NCBI RefSeq assembly: GCF_000002875.2
Contig: NC_009410.2
Span: 310,001 to 374,000, forward strand
Source of the DNA: Leishmania infantum JPCM5
Taxonomy: Eukaryota > Euglenozoa > Kinetoplastea > Trypanosomatida > Trypanosomatidae
Direction of reading: 5' to 3'
Length of the DNA: 64,000 bases
Both the position numbers and the translations under genes were made by a program. Positions 58,992-64,000 of the stretch are shown piece by piece. How positions within the stretch are numbered: position 1 is the first letter of the stretch; every line of letters starts with the position of its first letter. The notes under the pieces were generated by a model, which was given only the letters and a program-made list of their open reading frames with translations, was not told the origin of the DNA and did no database searches.

Positions 58992-61382
58992 ATGCTCAGT
59001 CGGCCGCTATCCACGTCGTGGCTCGTGATGCCACGTCGTCGCAGTGGTTGGTGCCCCTTCACGCTGTCCGCCTTTGCGTCCTGCTCGCAGCATGGCCTTC
59101 GCTCTTCTCGTGCAGCTATGCGCCATGTGCATGCTCGAACATGCCACTGCAGCTCTTACAATCTTGTAGGTCGCTGCATCTCATCTATGAGCTCGGGAAT
59201 CGCTGACGTACCGACAAGCGCCGCGCCGTGGGAACGTCTCGTGCACCTCGTCACTGGCCTTCCTTCGGCCGAGCAGCGAAGCTTCCCGCTCACGGCAACG
59301 GGTGCCCCCACTTTGGCCAACGTAGCGGCTGTCCGTACTGCCCTTCCTGCAATTCGTGAGCTATGGTTGTCTGCCTACCACCCCGCCTTCGGCTGCGGTG
59401 TGGAACGCGATCGTGACGGCGCCGTCGCCTCTGCCGTCGCCGCGTCTGACGTGGATGCACAGCGGCAGCAGCACCGGCTTCTCCCAGAAGAAGCAGAGGA
59501 GCTGCCGCTGTTTGTGCAAGCGCTTGGCCACCTCGCCGCTGCCCTCCACGAGTCGATCGGAGAGACGACTGAGGCAGCAGCAGCAGCAGCAGCGGTGGCG
59601 GCCGACGACGCCGACGCTGATACCCGCCTTCTGAAGATGCACGAGTGGCTCGTGGAGCTGCAGGCGCTCTTGCTCTTTATCGGGCAGCACCACCTGCGCT
59701 TCCTGATTCCAGCGACCTTTTCGCCCAAGCTGTCATCCCTGGCTGTCTCACCCGTGCCGGAGACGCACACAGTCGATGGAAACGGTAGTGCGAGCTACGG
59801 CAGCGAGCTAAGCAAGCCGGGGACAGCAAAACGGCGGGAGACGCAGGTCAGTGACGCCTCATCACTGCGGCAGCTTGCGAATGAGGTGATTGCAAACCAC
59901 ACGAGTGCACCTCCGGCGGTTGTCAAAGGCAGCGTCCCCGGCGCTGCCTCCCTTCGCCGCCTGTTTCGTCACGAGTGCGAGCATGTGCAAGACATGGCGC
60001 CGCCGCTGCCGGTAGAGGAGCTTCTCCGCGTTGTGGTGCTGGTCGAGGCCGCGCGAACGATCCTTGACGTGACGCATCCTCCGCCGCTGGCGTCAGGAGT
60101 GCGCGCGGAGGTGTACGGCGTGCTCTTGTCCGTCGTCGGTTCGAGTGAGCAGCTGTCGTCTACGACGCTCGCGTCGCTCGCCACATGTCTGGCGCGATGT
60201 GTCGATAGCTATGCGATGCGCAAGCAGCTTTCAGCCGTTGCATGTGCGCCACAGAAATCGGGCGCGGTGCCGGGGGACTACGACGACGGTGGTGGCGTGC
60301 AGGCGCGCGGAGAGCGTTTTGCTGGTGTCGGCAGCGCAGCACTTTCTGCATTTTTGCGACGTGTCTCACGCAACATCGCCGCGTGTTCTGCAGGCACCTC
60401 TCTCACTATATCGCCTTCACCGATTGAGCAGCATGAGGCTGCGCAGCTCAATCGCCTCTGTGGCGGCCTCGACACTCGCCTGCGCCCTACCAGCGTCCTA
60501 CACCACCTTCGCGTACTCGCGAACGTGATGCAGCGCCGTCTCGCCAAAACGCTCTATGACGCGGAGGCCGGGCATGGCGCTCACCAGCTACAGCAGGAGG
60601 CAGGGAAGTGCGGCGACGACGGCGCGGACGTCCCTGCCAGCAGCACCGGCGCCGCTCGCGTGGCAAAGGAAGCGAGGATAGAGGCCGGCATGCTGGGCAT
60701 ACTCACGCTGGAGGAACTCAAAGCACGCGCAGGGACGACGTTGAGTGACACTAGGTTGCCAACGGCGACCCAGCCGCGGCGGAAGCGTCGCACTGTGGCA
60801 GAGATTGGGGCTGCTGCTGAGAGGAATCGGGTGGGTGCGGGCAACTTCTCAGCGCACGGTAACGCTGACGCTCCCTCTTCTCACGTGCCACACGGAAGCG
60901 CTGCTCCACCTTCATCCACGCCCTGCGACTCCTGTCAGCACCCCCACGTCTGCCACGCAGACTGCAGCGCCACAAGCGACACGGCTCGAGTGTCCTTCAC
61001 TGACCTCGCGGAGGTGTGTAGCGCCATGGCAGCCATCGGCTTTCGCGGCGACGACACTGCTGCAGAGGAGCCGATGTGGCGGCACGCGGTCGAGTTCGCC
61101 TGTGCGGAGATCGTCGCGACGGCTGATGCCAGGGACGCAGCGGCTGCGGTGGCTCGTGCCGACAACGGGGATGCTGCTGGCGTCGCAGCAGATGGAGAGG
61201 CGGTGATTCGTCAGACTTTGCTGGACGCGCGCGATTTGTGCTTTGCACTCGATCGGGTCGACTACACGCACGGCTACGATCGCGTCATGGCGACGCTGGT
61301 GCGCTGCGGCTTCCTGCGCGAGCCGATTCCTGCGCCCTCGGCTGTTCGGCGGTCCATGAAGGACATCCCGTCCTCCTTCTAA
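58992..61382 (+). CDS. Conserved-looking protein of unknown function (796 residues)
   Basis: I do not recognise this protein. From the ATG at 58992 the first 65 residues are Arg/Ser/Cys-rich with no acids, either a mitochondrial presequence or untranslated leader; the in-frame ATG at 59187 (MSSGIADVPT) is a strong alternative, with a possible acceptor AG at 59167-59168. The body is mostly helical, with LVHLVTGLPSAEQRSFPL, ALPAIRELWLSAYHPAF, LLKMHEWLVELQALLLFIG and PVEELLRVVVLVEAARTILD, interrupted by an alanine run coded by GCA repeats near 59573. A Cys cluster (Cys645, Cys648, Cys654, Cys658 in CDSCQHPHVCHADC) may bind zinc. A basic patch with PRRKRRTVAEIGAAAERN (about 596-613) precedes it. 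The C-terminal 140 residues are again helical. No catalytic motif found. Confidence 0.72.
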   Translation: MLSRPLSTSWLVMPRRRSGWCPFTLSAFASCSQHGLRSSRAAMRHVHARTCHCSSYNLVGRCISSMSSGIADVPTSAAPWERLVHLVTGLPSAEQRSFPLTATGAPTLANVAAVRTALPAIRELWLSAYHPAFGCGVERDRDGAVASAVAASDVDAQRQQHRLLPEEAEELPLFVQALGHLAAALHESIGETTEAAAAAAAVAADDADADTRLLKMHEWLVELQALLLFIGQHHLRFLIPATFSPKLSSLAVSPVPETHTVDGNGSASYGSELSKPGTAKRRETQVSDASSLRQLANEVIANHTSAPPAVVKGSVPGAASLRRLFRHECEHVQDMAPPLPVEELLRVVVLVEAARTILDVTHPPPLASGVRAEVYGVLLSVVGSSEQLSSTTLASLATCLARCVDSYAMRKQLSAVACAPQKSGAVPGDYDDGGGVQARGERFAGVGSAALSAFLRRVSRNIAACSAGTSLTISPSPIEQHEAAQLNRLCGGLDTRLRPTSVLHHLRVLANVMQRRLAKTLYDAEAGHGAHQLQQEAGKCGDDGADVPASSTGAARVAKEARIEAGMLGILTLEELKARAGTTLSDTRLPTATQPRRKRRTVAEIGAAAERNRVGAGNFSAHGNADAPSSHVPHGSAAPPSSTPCDSCQHPHVCHADCSATSDTARVSFTDLAEVCSAMAAIGFRGDDTAAEEPMWRHAVEFACAEIVATADARDAAAAVARADNGDAAGVAADGEAVIRQTLLDARDLCFALDRVDYTHGYDRVMATLVRCGFLREPIPAPSAVRRSMKDIPSSF

Positions 61383-62076
61383 GCGGACAGGGTATTCAGG
61401 AGGGTGGCAGGCCGGCGCGTATCACTGGCCGAGCGAGTGGCCGCTGGCGACAGCGTTGAATCCCTACCCTCTTGCCTCTCCGCACATTCCCGTGCTCCAT
61501 GGTCGGCCCTTCCCCTCTGCCCCTCTTTCACTTGTGTGTGCCCCTGCTGCTGGTGCGGCTTCTGGCAACGATGCCGCTGTTTCTCAGCGCATTCCTTTGT
61601 GGGCAACCCCGTCGCCGTCTTTGCTGTCGTGCTCTACGGACGTGGAATGCCCCTTTTCTCCCTCACCGCAACAGCGGAGAGCTGCGGAGAGGCCCGCCAC
61701 TTCGCTCCTTCAGATGCACACTCAGTCGTGGTAAAGCGTTCGCGCCCTCCCCCACCGCCTTCCCATTCAACTAGCCGCCGCTGGCCAAGCCAGTGCGCCG
61801 CCGCGCTGCATCGTTGTGCTGCGCTACTTGAAGGGTGGGGTCAGCAGTGCAGCAGGAGCGCCCCACCTACCCACTCATCCCACGCATAAGCCAGAAGCCA
61901 GCTTCATCGTCGGCCTTCATCCCACTCCCCCTTGGGCCCTCCCTTTATGAGTCTCAATGCGTGTTTGTGCCTGTGCGTGTCTCTCCCCTCCTCATCTGCC
62001 TCTTTCCTGCTGAGCATCAGAAAGGAGCCACAACTCCGCGCGGCGGCCACCTCCGCCTCACCTCCCGGCCGCTGCA
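61383..62076 (+). other. Intergenic spacer upstream of the pseudouridine synthase gene
   Basis: No gene seen. C/T blocks lie at 61460-61530, 61745-61760 and 61980-62012. Confidence 0.7.
62019..62020 (+). promoter_or_regulatory. Predicted spliced-leader acceptor for the pseudouridine synthase gene
   Basis: GAGCATCAG follows the C/T tract 61980-62010. The alternative AG at 62013-62014 is nearby. The first ATG downstream is 62077. Confidence 0.5.
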
Positions 62077-64000
62077 ATGCCATCATCACGGCGCCCCTGC
62101 ACCATCGCGGAGCTGCAGCGGCTCGAGGAAGAGGCATGGGCCTCGCCAGCACAGCGGGCGCTGTACGCTACGCGGCACATCCCTGGGTTCCCGTGGTACA
62201 CAGTGCAGGAGGTGACGTTGCCTGACAAGCCTGCAACTGCCAACGCGACCGCCCTCTTCACCAGCGGCGTTCGACGCCACGTCATCCCGTATGACTTTTC
62301 CTTTACTGTGTTCGTCAAGGGACGGTGGGTCGGCCGGCGGTTGCTCGAAGTCTACGCGGAGGAGCTGCCGCATCACACCCCTGCCTACTACGAAGCTTGC
62401 CTGCGGCAAGGCCGTCTGTACTGCGTGCAGCGCGGCGCTCTCCGCCAGCACAACACGCAGCGCCGGCTGCTGAAGCGGTCGGCTGCCGCGCCTGCGCCGT
62501 TGGGCACGGCCGGGAGCTTCAGCGACAGTGCCCCAGGCCTGGCTTCGTCCATATACACTACCCCTACCACCACCAACACCACGTCCGCTTCAGACCTCCC
62601 TCGGCGCCGCCACGCTGATCGCCGAGTCGCATCGCCTGCTCCTCTGCCCTCTCGAGGAGAGGATGTAGTGCTGCAGCACGGCGATGTCGTGTACCACACG
62701 GTGCACCGTCACGAAGTGCCAGTGACGGTGGGGATGTGTGGCGCCGATGCCGTGCTTATCACGGCCGTTTGCATTGCACAGTACGGTCTCATCTGCGTCA
62801 ACAAGCCGACCGGGCTACCGACGCACGCGACGGGGAGGTACTACTACAACTCGCTTACCTCGCTTCTTGAGTACGTACTGGCGCCGAAGCGGCTGGCGGC
62901 GTGGCTGCTCGTCGAAGACCCGCTCCTGCAGTCCCTCGTCTCCACCGAGCACCTCTCGCCATCGGAGAAGGTGGAGCTGTACGCGTACTATGCCCCTCCT
63001 TCAGCTCCCGTGCGACCTCCTAGATCAGTGCGTCAGCCCTGCGAGCACCAACTCCACCGCGAGGGAGGCACAGAGCACAGCTCGGGGTCTTCGCGATGCT
63101 ACTGTGCGGCAACAAGCGAAGCATCCGCTGCCGAAGATGCAGATCTAGACGAAGTCGACCCTGACAAGGTGCCTCGGCCGTGCCATCGGCTCGACAAGGT
63201 CACCTCCGGGGTGCTGCTACTGGCCGTGCGCCAAGACGCGGCAAGGCGGATCGGATCGGTGCTGATGCGCAAGGCAAAAGAAGTGGACGAGGCAGTGACG
63301 GCGGAGCTGCTGCGCCGCAGGGTCGAGCCTAACGCCTCGCGTGACCGCGGCTTTGAGACAGCGGTCACCCCAGTCGCTGAGCACACGGCGAGCCCCGATG
63401 GGAGTGACGGCGATGCCGGTGCGCCCGCCGTTCACGGGCCCTCATCCACCCCTGCTTCGCCACCGGCATCTCTGCAGCGCGTCCTCGCCAGCACGTATGA
63501 GCTGCAGAAGTACTACCTGGCACGTGTGCGTGTTGAGTCGGCCCGAGTACAGCCGGAAAGCGGTGACACATTCGAAGCCGAGATGCAGCGGCAGCACACG
63601 CCCCAGCCACCACCCTTAACATCCCCGTCTTTGCCCTTGGCACTCCCTCCGCCTCTGCGTGTTTGGCGTGTGGCCGGTGATGAACCGTGCTTGAGAACGC
63701 ACAACGCCTATGTGTCACGCATGCTGAGCTCCGCAAACGGTGTCGGCGATATTGCGTCGTTGCGGGCTCGCCAGCCGAAGAAATGCAACTCAGCTCTGCC
63801 GGGTGCGTTCCCTGATGGCGTGCTGACGACAGTGCCGGTTCCTGCGCCTGGGGCCCTTGCGTCTTCCCCTGCTGCCGCGGCGACGCTCTGCCAGCTCCTT
63901 TTTGCCTTGCCCACCCTCACGAGCGCCGCACACCAGGACGCTCTGTTGCAAGCTGGAACGAGCGTGGCGAGCGCCGCTGAAGAGGCTGTGGTGCTATGCA
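62077..64000 (+). CDS. RluA-family pseudouridine synthase, RPUSD2/Rib2-like (3'-partial)
   Basis: The frame opens at the ATG at 62077 and is still open at the window end (641 codons). Residues 75-120 hold a Rib2/RPUSD2-like lead-in (RRHVIPYDFSFTVFVKGRWV, LLEVYAEELP, YYEACLRQGRLYC), close to the S4-like region of this family. The catalytic core begins at YGLICVNKPTGLPTHATGRY (about 238-257), followed after an insert by PCHRLDKVTSGVLLLAV with the catalytic Asp373 in HRLD, and then TYELQKYYLARV (about 476-487). The family isomerises uridine in tRNA (position 32 for Rib2/Pus9 relatives) or rRNA. Inserts of about 100 residues between core motifs and a long Ala/Ser/Pro-rich region after residue 490 make it larger than usual. 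The substrate is not readable from sequence. No mitochondrial presequence is evident at this start. Confidence 0.9.
   Translation, partial: MPSSRRPCTIAELQRLEEEAWASPAQRALYATRHIPGFPWYTVQEVTLPDKPATANATALFTSGVRRHVIPYDFSFTVFVKGRWVGRRLLEVYAEELPHHTPAYYEACLRQGRLYCVQRGALRQHNTQRRLLKRSAAAPAPLGTAGSFSDSAPGLASSIYTTPTTTNTTSASDLPRRRHADRRVASPAPLPSRGEDVVLQHGDVVYHTVHRHEVPVTVGMCGADAVLITAVCIAQYGLICVNKPTGLPTHATGRYYYNSLTSLLEYVLAPKRLAAWLLVEDPLLQSLVSTEHLSPSEKVELYAYYAPPSAPVRPPRSVRQPCEHQLHREGGTEHSSGSSRCYCAATSEASAAEDADLDEVDPDKVPRPCHRLDKVTSGVLLLAVRQDAARRIGSVLMRKAKEVDEAVTAELLRRRVEPNASRDRGFETAVTPVAEHTASPDGSDGDAGAPAVHGPSSTPASPPASLQRVLASTYELQKYYLARVRVESARVQPESGDTFEAEMQRQHTPQPPPLTSPSLPLALPPPLRVWRVAGDEPCLRTHNAYVSRMLSSANGVGDIASLRARQPKKCNSALPGAFPDGVLTTVPVPAPGALASSPAAAATLCQLLFALPTLTSAAHQDALLQAGTSVASAAEEAVVLC

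Noticed and set aside
1..64000. Search for tRNA, rRNA, snoRNA clusters, CRISPR arrays, strand-switch regions and intact transposons
   Set aside because: No cloverleaf-like segments with A/B-box strings, no regular spaced repeats, no gene on the minus strand, and no reverse transcriptase or transposase motifs were seen; short snoRNAs could be missed by eye.

Overview
The window is nuclear DNA of a trypanosomatid protozoan, most likely Leishmania or a close relative (Leptomonas, Crithidia and Endotrypanum cannot be excluded). The evidence is indirect but consistent. Every credible gene is on the + strand in one head-to-tail array, no gene shows an intron, and the DNA is GC-rich with high third-position GC. 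Long spacers of polypyrimidine tracts and (CA)n/(GT)n runs separate the genes, and most start codons lie a short distance after a polypyrimidine tract and the next AG, which is the trans-splicing (spliced-leader, SL) acceptor layout. This looks like the inside of one polycistronic transcription unit. I see no strand switch, tRNA, rRNA, CRISPR array or intact transposon.

From left to right there are fifteen genes. (1) The C-terminal third of an axonemal dynein heavy chain, cut by the left edge. (2) A long aldo-keto-reductase-fold protein whose catalytic residues look lost. (3) A nicalin homologue, an ER membrane protein with an M28-peptidase fold. (4) An adrenodoxin-type mitochondrial ferredoxin. 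(5) A single-RRM, RGG-rich RNA-binding protein. (6) An unknown protein of about 560 residues. (7) A very large, mostly disordered unknown protein of 2025 residues. (8) A putative mitochondrial zinc-finger plus NYN/PIN-like protein. (9) A small single-span membrane protein, probably of the mitochondrial inner membrane. (10) A 4122-residue homologue of TEP1, the telomerase- and vault-associated protein (TROVE, vWA-like, DUF4062, NACHT NTPase, WD40). (11) An axonemal dynein light chain of the p28/DNALI1 family. (12) A second very large disordered unknown of 1728 residues. (13) A putative mitochondrial helical-repeat protein. (14) An unknown protein of about 800 residues. (15) A RluA/RPUSD2-type pseudouridine synthase running off the right edge.

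Neighbouring genes in such arrays usually share no pathway. Two themes still recur: flagellar inner-arm dynein (genes 1 and 11) and mitochondrial or RNA biology (genes 4, 5, 8, 9, 13, 15). The most notable items are the TEP1 homologue and a coding-like 64-codon open stretch directly after its stop codon, the apparently dead aldo-keto reductase, nicalin, and the RRM protein with a Barentsz-like W-x-H-D motif. Two 3' spacers hold non-pyrimidine, degenerate-repeat-like DNA that may be SIDER retroposon remnants. All functional calls were made by eye from protein sequence, without database searches.
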